NCBI GenBank assembly: GCA_034722995.1
Contig: JAYEOL010000015.1
Span: forward strand, 37,321 to 82,075
Direction of reading: 5' to 3'
DNA length: 44,755 nt
Origin: Candidatus Cloacimonadota bacterium
Lineage (GTDB): Bacteria; Cloacimonadota; Cloacimonadia; JGIOTU-2
Part shown: piece by piece, positions 6,822-15,323 of the stretch
How positions within the stretch are numbered: the first letter of the stretch is position 1
Layout of the letters: every line of letters starts with the position of its first letter
Notes under the pieces: model-generated
The model's input: the letters and a program-made list of their open reading frames with translations, nothing else
Database searches by the model: none
What the model was told of the DNA's origin: nothing
Program-made: the position numbers and the translations under genes

Positions 6822-8951
6822 ATGAAAAAAGTAAAATTTTCAAGGGTATTTTTTGTAATCTGTTGCGTTATTGTGTTTTCCCTGGGTATAGGTTCAGCTA
6901 TATTGTATTATTATAGCAAGGAGCTTCCACCGATTTCAAAGCTTGAAGAATATGAGCTGATGAGCGGGACCAAGGTTTACGATAAAACTGGAAGATTAGT
7001 AAAAATATTCGCAAGTGAGAATCGTAGAAGTATCAGACTTTCGGATGTTTCTGATACTTTGATAAATACAATTTTAGCCATTGAGGATAATAGTTTTTAT
7101 AAGCATAATGGGATAGATATAATTGCAATACTTCGTGCTTTTTGGACAAATCTCACCACCGGCTCAATTCGCCAGGGAGCAAGCACAATCACTCAGCAAT
7201 TAGCGCGGGATATGTTCCTAACCAGAGAACGGACCCTGATAAGAAAATTAAAAGAAATGATGCTTGCATTTAAGATAGAAAGAACATTTTCAAAAGATCA
7301 AATTTTGGAGATGTATCTAAACAAGACATATTTTGGTGCAGGAAATTATGGCATTGAGTCTGCTGCTCAGAATTTTTTAGGGAAATCAGCTATAGATTTG
7401 AATCTTGCAGAATCTGCTCTTATTGCTCGTTTACCACAAGCACCAAGCTATCTTAATCCTCTTAAAAACTATGACATTGCTGTATTAAGAAGTAAGCGGG
7501 TTCTTGATAGAATGTATGAATTAAATAAGATTACTCATAAACAGTATAAATTAGCATATAATGATACAATAATAATTCAGAAAAGAAAAAAGCAGAAAGA
7601 GCCTACAGATTATTTTCTTGAATATGTTCGCAAGTATGTTGAAAATAAATATGGTTCATCTTGCTTATATAATGGTGGATTAAGTGTGTATACAACAATG
7701 GATTGGGACCTGACAAATTATGCTGACTCTATACTAAATAGACATCTTCGTAAGTTTGAGGAGAAACAAGATTATGACATTAAATATGATGATTTTTCTC
7801 CTGACACTACAGATTTTGACACGAAATATATCCAGGGTGGGGTTTACGCAATTGAGCAAAATACAGGATATGTGAATATTATGATAGGAGGGAGAAATTT
7901 TAACCATAGCAAATTCAATAGAATGCTGCAAGCTAAACGCCAGCCCGGTTCCGCATTTAAGCCAATTTTATATACAGCTGCTTTAGCCAATGGATACTCT
8001 GCTGCCACAATGATAAATGACCTGCCTCTTGTATTTATGCAAAATGATACAGTTTTTTGGAAACCAACTAATTATTCAGAGAAATTCTATGGCTTAACCC
8101 GTCTGCGAACCGCCTTAAAGTATTCACGGAATATCCCTGCAGTAAGGATTATTTGTGATATTACTCCTCAAGAAGTTGTTAAATATGCAAAAAGGTTAGG
8201 AATTGAAAGTCCAGCATATCCTTATTTCTCTTTAGCACTTGGTTCTGCAGAGATCTATCCAGCAGAACTAATTTCAGTGTATTGTGTATTTGCAAATGGT
8301 GGTAAGCGTATTACACCAATTTATATTAAGAGAATTGAAGATGAATCTGGAAAGATACTTGAAGAGCATACTCCACATTCATCAAAAGTTATAAGCAAAC
8401 AGTTAGCCTATATTATGACAAGTATTATGCAATCTGTTGTGGATGGTGGAACCGCTGCAGGAATTCGTTGGCGAGGCTTTTATCTTCCTGCGGCTGGTAA
8501 AACAGGAACAACTGATAATTTTCAGGATGCATGGTGTATTGCATATACAACAAGGTTGGTTCTGGGTATATGGGTAGGTTTTGATGATAATATTACTCTT
8601 GGGAAAGGACAGGCTGGTGCTTATGTTGCTGTTCCTCCCTGGCCCTATATTATGAATAAAGCTGTCTATAATAATTCTCCAAAAGACTCAACTGGAAAAG
8701 CGATTATTAATGAAGAGTTATATCAATTTTCAAAACCTGATGGTATTACAGCTGTACCTATTTGTGATACAACAGGTTTGCTTGCTCAACCGTTCTGCCA
8801 AAATGTCTATAAGGAGGTTTTTATTTCAGGAACAGAACCAACGATTATTTCTGATAGCTTAGGATATAACTTTGAACCAATAGGATATCAAGATTTAACT
8901 TTGGATACTCTTTTTATTAATCTGGATAATTATAAAAAAAATAAAAAGTAG
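6822..8951 (+). CDS. class A penicillin-binding protein (PBP1A type), bifunctional
   Basis: A 709-residue peptidoglycan synthase. An N-terminal cytoplasmic tail and one membrane helix (about residues 8-28) lead into a GT51 glycosyltransferase domain with catalytic E88 in EDNSFYKH, then QGASTITQQLARD and the conserved KIERTFSKDQILEMYLN and FGAGNYGIE blocks. The transpeptidase domain has S377-x-x-K (GSAFK), S435-R-N and K560-T-G-T. All catalytic motifs are intact. It polymerises lipid II and cross-links stem peptides on the periplasmic side. It starts 10 bases after the Gx-transporter gene and may share its transcript. Confidence 0.95.
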   Translation: MKKVKFSRVFFVICCVIVFSLGIGSAILYYYSKELPPISKLEEYELMSGTKVYDKTGRLVKIFASENRRSIRLSDVSDTLINTILAIEDNSFYKHNGIDIIAILRAFWTNLTTGSIRQGASTITQQLARDMFLTRERTLIRKLKEMMLAFKIERTFSKDQILEMYLNKTYFGAGNYGIESAAQNFLGKSAIDLNLAESALIARLPQAPSYLNPLKNYDIAVLRSKRVLDRMYELNKITHKQYKLAYNDTIIIQKRKKQKEPTDYFLEYVRKYVENKYGSSCLYNGGLSVYTTMDWDLTNYADSILNRHLRKFEEKQDYDIKYDDFSPDTTDFDTKYIQGGVYAIEQNTGYVNIMIGGRNFNHSKFNRMLQAKRQPGSAFKPILYTAALANGYSAATMINDLPLVFMQNDTVFWKPTNYSEKFYGLTRLRTALKYSRNIPAVRIICDITPQEVVKYAKRLGIESPAYPYFSLALGSAEIYPAELISVYCVFANGGKRITPIYIKRIEDESGKILEEHTPHSSKVISKQLAYIMTSIMQSVVDGGTAAGIRWRGFYLPAAGKTGTTDNFQDAWCIAYTTRLVLGIWVGFDDNITLGKGQAGAYVAVPPWPYIMNKAVYNNSPKDSTGKAIINEELYQFSKPDGITAVPICDTTGLLAQPFCQNVYKEVFISGTEPTIISDSLGYNFEPIGYQDLTLDTLFINLDNYKKNKK

Positions 8952-8952
8952 C

Positions 8953-8998
8953 CCGAACCTCAGGTTCGGAAAATTGTTATTACGAAGCAGAGCTTCGT
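8953..8998. repeat. two adjacent perfect hairpins with 3-nt loops
   Basis: CCGAACC-TCA-GGTTCGG at 8953-8969 and ACGAAGC-AGA-GCTTCGT at 8982-8998. Both stems are perfect 7-bp pairs with three-base loops. They lie directly after the PBP stop codon. There is no T-run after either, so a classical intrinsic terminator is not indicated. Confidence 0.85.
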
Positions 8999-9012
8999 GC
9001 TTTTATATTATT

Positions 9013-10122
9013 ATGAAAATTATAAATATTCTTTTTGTCTTAGTTTTTATTTATTATTGTTATTATTTAAGAATATTTTTCAAAGGGCTAGAACGAAAAT
9101 ACCTTAAGGCTGTTAATGAGCAACCATTTGTGTCTGTAATAGTTGCAGCTCGCAACGAAGAGCGAAATATCCCAAACCTTTTAACAACTTTATTAAATCA
9201 AGATTATCCACAAGAATCGTATGAAATAATCATTGCAAACGATCAATCAATTGACAGAACCGCTGAAATAGTTAAGGATTTCCAGAAAAAATTTGAGAAT
9301 CTAAAACTAATTGATGTGAAAATTTCAGATAAGGTAATTTCTCGCAAAAAAAATGCATTATCACAGGGGATTGCAAAAAGTAAGGGAGAGATTATTCTTA
9401 CTACAGATGCGGATTGCATTGTAAAGACAACATGGATTTCTGGCATGGTTCGTTACTTTGATAAAAATATTGGTATGGTTGCTGGTCTTTCCACACCAAA
9501 TATATTGAATTGGAGACTGGCAAATTTTGTAGAAAAATATGAATATTTAGATACTATTGCGCTTTTTTCTGCGGGTGCAGGTTGTATTGGAAAAGACAAG
9601 CCTTTTTCTTGCAGTGGGCAAAATCTGGCTTATACACGAGAGGCGTATTCCTCTGTAGGTGGATTTGAAAAGATAAAGAAACATATATCCGGTGATGATA
9701 TATTACTTATGCAACTCATAAGAAAAGCTGGATACAAAATCAGATTTGCATTTGGGGAAGAAACTTACACTCTAACTAAATCGGAGAAAAGTCTTGGGGG
9801 GTTCTTAAATCAAAGAATTCGTTGGGCTTCAAATGAAAAGGCACAAACCGCGATGAATCAAGAATTCTTCCTCTTTCTTGTTGATGTCTTTTTGCTGAAT
9901 TTGATTATTATTATTACAATATTTTTTTCTCCTTTGATTTTTATTATTATGTTAATCATTAAAAGTCTTGTTGATTTTATTGTCACTAATAAAGGTATAA
10001 ATAGGTTCAAATTAGATAAAAGGATTTCTAAATTTTTTCCCTTCTGGGCTTTAATTCAACCTTTTTACATTGTAGTTGCTGGTATTGGGAGCAGATTGGG
10101 TTTGTTTAGATGGAAAAAATAA
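9013..10122 (+). CDS. membrane-associated GT2 family glycosyltransferase
   Basis: A processive-type family 2 glycosyltransferase of about 369 residues. One N-terminal membrane segment precedes the GT-A domain (PFVSVIVAARNEERNIPNLL, then NDQSIDRT, TTDADC as the metal-binding DxD motif, GDDILL, and QRIRWASNEK as the QxxRW acceptor-site motif). Two to three membrane helices follow from about residue 290. This order is that of membrane glycosyltransferases of the CESA-like/hyaluronan-synthase-like group; the polymer or lipid made is unknown. A longer frame from a TTG at 8974 would read through a hairpin repeat, so the ATG at 9013 is preferred. Confidence 0.88.
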   Translation: MKIINILFVLVFIYYCYYLRIFFKGLERKYLKAVNEQPFVSVIVAARNEERNIPNLLTTLLNQDYPQESYEIIIANDQSIDRTAEIVKDFQKKFENLKLIDVKISDKVISRKKNALSQGIAKSKGEIILTTDADCIVKTTWISGMVRYFDKNIGMVAGLSTPNILNWRLANFVEKYEYLDTIALFSAGAGCIGKDKPFSCSGQNLAYTREAYSSVGGFEKIKKHISGDDILLMQLIRKAGYKIRFAFGEETYTLTKSEKSLGGFLNQRIRWASNEKAQTAMNQEFFLFLVDVFLLNLIIIITIFFSPLIFIIMLIIKSLVDFIVTNKGINRFKLDKRISKFFPFWALIQPFYIVVAGIGSRLGLFRWKK

Positions 10123-10152
10123 AGCCCCATTCACTTAAAGGAATGAGGCTTT
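10121..10152. terminator. bidirectional hairpin terminator between convergent genes
   Basis: A 12-bp stem (10121-10132 with 10141-10152) with an 8-base loop, A-rich on one flank and ending in TTT, between the convergent glycosyltransferase and propeller genes. The one mismatch becomes a G-U pair on the minus-strand transcript. Confidence 0.75.
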
Positions 10153-10173
10153 GGATGAAGTTAATACCAGATT

Positions 10174-12249
10174 TTATCTTAACAATAACAATTTCTTTGT
10201 AATAACTTTATTTTCGGCTTCTAATTTGTAAAAGTAGATTCCATTAGAAACCTTTTGATTATCATAATCAGTTCCATCCCAGATTATTGAAGATTTATCC
10301 TTAATGAGAGAAAGAGTTTTAACGAGTTGTCCTTTAAGATTGTAAACTTTGATTGTAGCATCTCGTGTATTCTTAGAGATTGAGAAAGAGATTATAGTTG
10401 AACTTCGCATTGGGTTCGGATAATTTTGTGAAAGTGATAACACTGTAATTGATTCATTAATATCATCAACACTCACTCCTGAGGTATATCTTGCAACGAT
10501 TCCACCATTTCCCATAGCAACACCAAGATCGCTATTAGCAAAATCAACTCCCCATAAAGCAATGTGACAAGGAATTGTAACTTCTGTCCAACTAGTACCA
10601 CCATCAGTTGTATGATATGCTCCATCGCCTACAGCCCATGCTTCATTCTGATCAATAGCTGATATTCTGGTAAAGTCATCGGTAGTGGTGCCTGTGTTTG
10701 TTAATGTCCAATTGGCTCCGGCATTTGTTGTGTATAAAATAATACCATTATACCCGGCTGCCCAGCCACAGAGTGTATCAACAAAGGAAACATCATAAAT
10801 ATTTTCAGTAGTATTAGAAGTCTGTTGTGTCCATGTTGTTCCACCATCATTTGTATAGATAATAATTCCATCTTTACCAACAGCCCACCCAATATCTTCA
10901 GATTGAAATTCAATACTTTTGAAATCTGCAGTAACACCACTGGTTTGTGGATTCCATGTAGTTCCCCCATCTATTGTATGAAGAATAATTCCATCTTTAG
11001 CAGCAGCAAAAACTTCTGTAGTACTAACTGCTGAAATTCCTACTACATCAACAGTGATACCTGTAGTCTGTTGTATCCATGTTTCTCCACCATCTACAGT
11101 AGCAAGAATAGGTCCGTCATCACCAGCTGCCCAGCCATGAAGGTTATCTGAAGCGAAAGTAATATCCCAGATCCAGTCATCAAAGCCAGAGTCTTTGCTT
11201 TCCCAAGTTAGTCCTGCATCACCAGAATGTATTATAAATCCCTTATATCCACAACCCCAGAAATTCTGATCATCAAGACACACAGTTCGTCTTAATCCGG
11301 AAGATGTTCCTGTTTGTTGAGTAATCCAGCTCGAACCTCCATCCGTTGTTTTGTAGACTGCGCCACCAGAACCTACAATCCAGCCAGTAGAGCTATCAGT
11401 GAAGTATGCATCCCAGAACCAATCAAGAGAGAAACTCTGTTCAGTCCATGTTGTACCACCATCGGTTGTAGTTAATATTTCACCATCTATACCTACTACA
11501 CAGAGGTGATTGTTATCCCCCATTCCAATTCCATAGAGATTTTCATCAGCAGGATTTGCTTGTTCAACCCATGTTGCACCACCATTAACAGTATGAATTA
11601 TTTTCTTGGATCCCGTAGCCCAGCCTTCATTAACATCAGAGAAAATAACTTCTTTCATTGATTTTGTAGTAGGATTAGTCTGGGCAACCCAGGTTGCCCC
11701 TCCATCAGTCGTGTGAATAATCCTATCACTAGAAGCAACTGCCCAGCCGTTGAGCAAATCCACAAAGTAGATGGAGTAGATTTTGCTTGTGAATCCTGTT
11801 GTCTGTAGATTCCATGTTGCACCACCATCGGTAGTATGAATAATTTTCCCGGAACTTCCGGCTGCCCATCCATTAAGAGCATCAACAAAGTAAATTGATT
11901 GAAGACCTGATGTAATAGTACTGGTTTGTGCTGTCCAGGTTGCTCCACCATCTGTGGTATGGAATATTAGACCCCCATTTCCAGCTACCCAACCTGTTAG
12001 ATTATCAACAAAGCTAACTCCATAAATTCTTTCTGTTGTTCCGGTTTCCTGGTATTCCCATGTTACTCCACCATCAGATGTATGCAATACACGACCTTCA
12101 CTTAATGAAGCCCATCCATCATTTCCAATAAACTGAACATTTGATATGTATCCACCAGCTACATATTCCCAATCTGCATGTAAGAGACATACTCCAACCA
12201 TAAAGATACTAATTAAGGAAATGCACACAATTACTTTTAATTTTTTCAT
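10174..12249 (-). CDS. secreted YCF48/Asp-box repeat protein with C-terminal sorting domain
   Basis: A 691-residue secreted protein. A signal peptide (about residues 1-26) is followed by 13 repeats of roughly 40-45 residues with the core GWA-x-G, I-x-x-T-x-DGG-x-TW, as in YCF48/Hcf136-like and Asp-box propellers. The last about 85 residues form the sorting module: LSQNYPNPMRSSTIISF, IKVYNLKGQLVKTL, IIWDGTD, GIYFYKLEA and a basic end. In Bacteroidota such domains direct export by the type 9 secretion system; here the same route is inferred. Several repeats are near-identical in DNA (about 11.65-11.95 kb), suggesting recent duplication. An AAGGAGT precedes the start. The ligand is unknown. Confidence 0.9.
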   Translation of the reverse strand: MKKLKVIVCISLISIFMVGVCLLHADWEYVAGGYISNVQFIGNDGWASLSEGRVLHTSDGGVTWEYQETGTTERIYGVSFVDNLTGWVAGNGGLIFHTTDGGATWTAQTSTITSGLQSIYFVDALNGWAAGSSGKIIHTTDGGATWNLQTTGFTSKIYSIYFVDLLNGWAVASSDRIIHTTDGGATWVAQTNPTTKSMKEVIFSDVNEGWATGSKKIIHTVNGGATWVEQANPADENLYGIGMGDNNHLCVVGIDGEILTTTDGGTTWTEQSFSLDWFWDAYFTDSSTGWIVGSGGAVYKTTDGGSSWITQQTGTSSGLRRTVCLDDQNFWGCGYKGFIIHSGDAGLTWESKDSGFDDWIWDITFASDNLHGWAAGDDGPILATVDGGETWIQQTTGITVDVVGISAVSTTEVFAAAKDGIILHTIDGGTTWNPQTSGVTADFKSIEFQSEDIGWAVGKDGIIIYTNDGGTTWTQQTSNTTENIYDVSFVDTLCGWAAGYNGIILYTTNAGANWTLTNTGTTTDDFTRISAIDQNEAWAVGDGAYHTTDGGTSWTEVTIPCHIALWGVDFANSDLGVAMGNGGIVARYTSGVSVDDINESITVLSLSQNYPNPMRSSTIISFSISKNTRDATIKVYNLKGQLVKTLSLIKDKSSIIWDGTDYDNQKVSNGIYFYKLEAENKVITKKLLLLR

Positions 12250-12881
12250 TTTTTACTCCTTTGATTATCTTGTTTTTTAAATTTTTAAACGGTTTGCATA
12301 ATAATTTTACTATGTGATTTTACTTAATCACATTTACCTATTAAATGACATCAATATAATATCGTCAGCACCGATGATAAGAAGCTGACTATGAGTATCT
12401 CTATTAAAAGGGTCAGAATACTCTCCTATTTTATAAATTAACACTTTATATGAATCCATTTCGTACAATTATAAAATTGAATATAATCAATTTATCGCTC
12501 TCAGCTATCATTTTGTTACTTTCTAATAAGAATTTGTTTATTATTTTACTAAATTAAGTATCAATTAAAATATGCTGTCAAGAAAAAAATTATTTTTTAA
12601 TTAAGCCAGATAATTAGTAAAAACCAATTTTAATTTCATAATATTTTATTTTAGGAAAATTAAACATAACCTTTTACTCTGTTAGATAATGAACTTAATG
12701 AAATATTCGCTGTCTAATGATATAATCCACTTTAGATAAAGTATTATATTAAAAGTGCCAACTTTATTAGATATATTTCATTTATTTAACTGAGTAAATA
12801 TCTAACAGGGTTGACAAAGAAAATTAATGTGAGAAATAAATACACTCTAAAGTATTAAATAGAATAGTGAGGATTTAAGAT
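12250..12881. other. 632-base divergent intergenic region
   Basis: No credible gene in either strand. It must carry promoters for both the minus-strand propeller gene and the plus-strand TPR gene. An inverted repeat TGTGATT-N6-AATCACA lies at 12313-12332, and an inverted-repeat element occupies 12677-12810. The rest is very AT-rich. Confidence 0.7.
12677..12810. repeat. inverted-repeat element ending in TATCTAACAGGG (copy 1)
   Basis: The left end CTCTGTTAGATA (12677-12688) pairs with TATCTAACAGGG (12799-12810) at 11 of 12 positions. The right end continues into GTTGACAAA. A related pair of ends occurs at 17187-17251, suggesting a small non-coding element family. Confidence 0.7.
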
Positions 12882-13550
12882 ATGAGATTCAAAGCACCTA
12901 AACGTAAACATGAGATTAAAGAAGACAAATTTATTACTGCCGCATTCGTTATTTCAGAATTTTTTAAAAACCATTGGAAAAAATTGCTTGCTGTACTAGC
13001 TGGAATATTAGTAGTTATAATAATTGTTTTATCAATAAGTACTCATCAGAAAAGTGTAAAAAAACAGGTATTGCGCCAGTTTGATGTTGCTATGTCATAT
13101 TATTCAAATAATGATTTTGAACAGGCAGAGAAAGAATTCAATACTTTGATAGAAAATTATTCATCAATAAAAGAGCACAAATTAGCATATTTGTATTTAG
13201 CAAAGATATGTTTAGAAAAAGATTCGGTTAATTATACGCAAGCTAAAAAATATTTTGAGAAAGCAGCCTATAAAATTAAGAATGACATTTTAAGACAAGC
13301 TGCAATGATAGGTATTGCGAAATGTTATCTTGGACAAAATAATGAAGAAAAATATTGTTCATATTTAGAAAAGGCAGCAAAAGAGTTTCCACATTCCTTC
13401 CAGACACCACAACTTCTTTTTGAAATAGCTGAATATTATTTTGAAAAAAATAATATGGAAAGTGCCAAAGGCTTTTATAATCAGATAGTTGAAAAGTATG
13501 AGACTTCTTCTGTTTTTAATAAGGCAAAAAGACGATTAGATGAGATTTAG
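12882..13550 (+). CDS. membrane-anchored tetratricopeptide-repeat protein
   Basis: A 222-residue protein. A basic cytoplasmic N-terminus (about 33 residues) is followed by a single membrane helix (LLAVLAGILVVIIIVLSI, about residues 38-55), and then by TPR-like helices outside the membrane: SYYSNNDFEQAEKEFNTLI, AKKYFEKAA and a final FYNQIVEKYETSSVFNKA. The layout is like YfgM/BamD-type envelope scaffold proteins, which hold partners at the membrane. I do not recognise a specific subfamily. It stands alone between two large repeat-bearing spacers. Confidence 0.75.
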   Translation: MRFKAPKRKHEIKEDKFITAAFVISEFFKNHWKKLLAVLAGILVVIIIVLSISTHQKSVKKQVLRQFDVAMSYYSNNDFEQAEKEFNTLIENYSSIKEHKLAYLYLAKICLEKDSVNYTQAKKYFEKAAYKIKNDILRQAAMIGIAKCYLGQNNEEKYCSYLEKAAKEFPHSFQTPQLLFEIAEYYFEKNNMESAKGFYNQIVEKYETSSVFNKAKRRLDEI

Positions 13551-13667
13551 GGGGTGGAATAATATAAAATGTACAATGACAGCTCTAATTTTGTTTAATA
13601 ACAATTAATTATGTTTTCACTTTTCTCAGTGTATCATAATTCTACTCTATTCCCTAACCTGGACAAG

Positions 13668-13699
13668 CCCGTTATCCGTAGTACTACGAAGGATGAACC
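13668..13699 (+). repeat. GTAGTAC-centred palindromic repeat (copy A)
   Basis: CCCGTT-ATCC-GTAGTACTAC-GAAGGATGAA. The same core occurs in copies B (37591-37619, inside a gene, opposite strand) and C (39967-40030). Confidence 0.8.
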
Positions 13700-13753
13700 A
13701 GAACCAAAAAGTAAAATATTAATTTGTGATAAACTTTAGAATCTATAAATCCT

Positions 13754-13892
13754 AATTTCTAATGTCAAATAAAATTTCAAAGCCCAAATGTCCAATCATA
13801 TCATCCCCTCGTCCGCGTGGGCAGATTCTTCATCAATCATTCTTTTTATATTTGTTATTTGATATTTAGAATTTTATTTGAAATTAGAAATT
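13754..13892. repeat. long imperfect inverted repeat, 23-base arms
   Basis: Arms 13754-13776 and 13870-13892 are reverse complements at 22 of 23 positions. The 93-base centre holds no open frame of note. Confidence 0.8.
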
Positions 13893-14061
13893 TGTAATTA
13901 GTCATTTAAATATCATTTATAAAAGGGTTTCCAGACATAATAAAAATTTCTTGCCAAAAATTACACGAATATTATTGATAAGATACTAAAGTGGAATAAT
14001 ATAAATCTATGCAGAATAAATTTGCAAGGTGCGAAACTTCAAAATTAACAAGAACATACCG

Positions 14062-15321
14062 ATGTGTCAGCATTCTATTACACCTCTAAATAAGAAGATC
14101 ATAGGATGGGTTAGTTATGATTTTGCGAATTCATCATTCACTACCGTAATCGTTACTGTTATTTATAGCGTGTATTTTAAGAATGTTGTTGTAGGGAAAG
14201 AGGGTTTAGGCAGTTCCTTATGGGGATTAGCTGTTAGCATTTCTATGCTTTTGGTTGCATTATCTTCTCCGATACTTGGTGCTATTTCTGATTTCACAAG
14301 GTCAAAAAAAAAGTTTCTGTTTGTGTTCTGTTATACTTCTGTTGTATTTACTGCTTTACTTTTTTTTGTGAGACAAGGTACAATCTTTTTGGGGGTGCTA
14401 CTTTTCATTATTGCAAATATTGGGTTTGAGGGAAGTCTTGTATTTTATAATGCCTTTTTACCAGAAATAACAGAGAAAAAAAATATTGGAAAGGTTTCCG
14501 GTTTAGGCTGGGGTATTGGTTATTTGGGTGGGCTTGCAGCATTAGGGCTTGCATATCTACTTGTTCATAAAAGCGTAACTCTGATTTTCCCTGTTACAGC
14601 TTTATTTTTTGGTTGTTTTGCTATTCCAATATTCTTGTTTGTTCCAGAAAAAGCGAGTTTACAAAAAGAGAGAAATCATAGTTATATTAAAATTGGATAT
14701 AAAAGGTTGACACAAACTTTTAAAAATATCAAAAAATTTAAAGAATTAACCAAATTTCTTTTGTCCTTTTTTCTGTATAATGATGGAATCAAGACAGTAA
14801 TAGTATTTGCTGCAATTTATGGTGCTTATAGATTTGGTATGAATGAGGGGCAACTCATAACTTATTTTGTTTTCGCTAATATTGCATCTTTTATTGGAAG
14901 CATTATTTTTGGTTTTATTGTGGATAAAATTGGAGCAAAGAAGACAATATCAATATCTTTGATAATTTGGCTTGGTGTTGTAATATGGGCTTTCTTTTGT
15001 CCTGATATTATGCAATTTTATGGGGTTGGCATCTTAGCTGGTTTGGCCATTGGGTCCAGCCAGTCTGCAAGCAGAAGTATGTTATCATTATTTACGCCAG
15101 AAGATAAACATGCTGAGTTTTTCGGTTTTTATGCTGTGAGCGGAAAGGCTGCTGCAATTCTGGGACCTTTAATTTATGGCTTTCTTGTACTTCTTTTCAA
15201 AAGTCAGAGATATGCAATTCTTAGTATAGCTTTCTTCTTTGTTATAGGTCTAATAATATTACAAAATGTAGATGAGCTATCAGGAATGAAAGCAGCCAAT
15301 TCAATCTATAGAAAGGAATAA
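14062..15321 (+). CDS. MFS transporter, UMF1 family
   Basis: An 11-12 helix membrane protein of about 419 residues. The N-terminal phrase IIGWVSYDFANSSFTT is the hallmark of the UMF1 (Atg22-like) branch of the major facilitator superfamily. GAISDFTRSKKKFL between helices 2 and 3 is the MFS loop motif, and GFIVDKIGAKK is its counterpart in the second half. The substrate is unknown. The start is uncertain: the ATG at 14062 gives the usual family N-terminus, while an in-frame GTG at 14029 would add 11 residues; neither has a good ribosome binding site. glmS starts 2 bases after the stop, so the two are likely co-transcribed. Confidence 0.86.
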   Translation: MCQHSITPLNKKIIGWVSYDFANSSFTTVIVTVIYSVYFKNVVVGKEGLGSSLWGLAVSISMLLVALSSPILGAISDFTRSKKKFLFVFCYTSVVFTALLFFVRQGTIFLGVLLFIIANIGFEGSLVFYNAFLPEITEKKNIGKVSGLGWGIGYLGGLAALGLAYLLVHKSVTLIFPVTALFFGCFAIPIFLFVPEKASLQKERNHSYIKIGYKRLTQTFKNIKKFKELTKFLLSFFLYNDGIKTVIVFAAIYGAYRFGMNEGQLITYFVFANIASFIGSIIFGFIVDKIGAKKTISISLIIWLGVVIWAFFCPDIMQFYGVGILAGLAIGSSQSASRSMLSLFTPEDKHAEFFGFYAVSGKAAAILGPLIYGFLVLLFKSQRYAILSIAFFFVIGLIILQNVDELSGMKAANSIYRKE

Positions 15322-15323
15322 AT

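Larger units (their letters stand above)
13551..14061. other. repeat-bearing intergenic region (about 510 bases)
   Basis: No convincing gene. It contains one copy of the GTAGTAC palindromic family at 13668-13699. It also contains a long inverted repeat whose 23-base arms, 13754-13776 and 13870-13892, match at 22 of 23 positions around a 93-base centre. No riboswitch or terminator was recognised. Confidence 0.75.

Noticed and set aside
8974-9012. Longer start for the membrane glycosyltransferase at a TTG at 8974
   Set aside because: The extra codons come from a hairpin repeat and there is no ribosome binding site; the ATG at 9013 begins directly with the membrane segment.
10701-11951. Open frames on the minus strand at 10701-10970 and 11655-11951 and on the plus strand at 10825-11034
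   Set aside because: They are alternative frames within the repeat-rich propeller gene; their sequence follows the repeats and has no ribosome binding site.
12313-12332. CRP/FNR-like site TGTGATT-N6-AATCACA
   Set aside because: The TGTGA/TCACA half-sites are 10 bases apart instead of 6, and the region is AT-rich; kept only as an inverted repeat.
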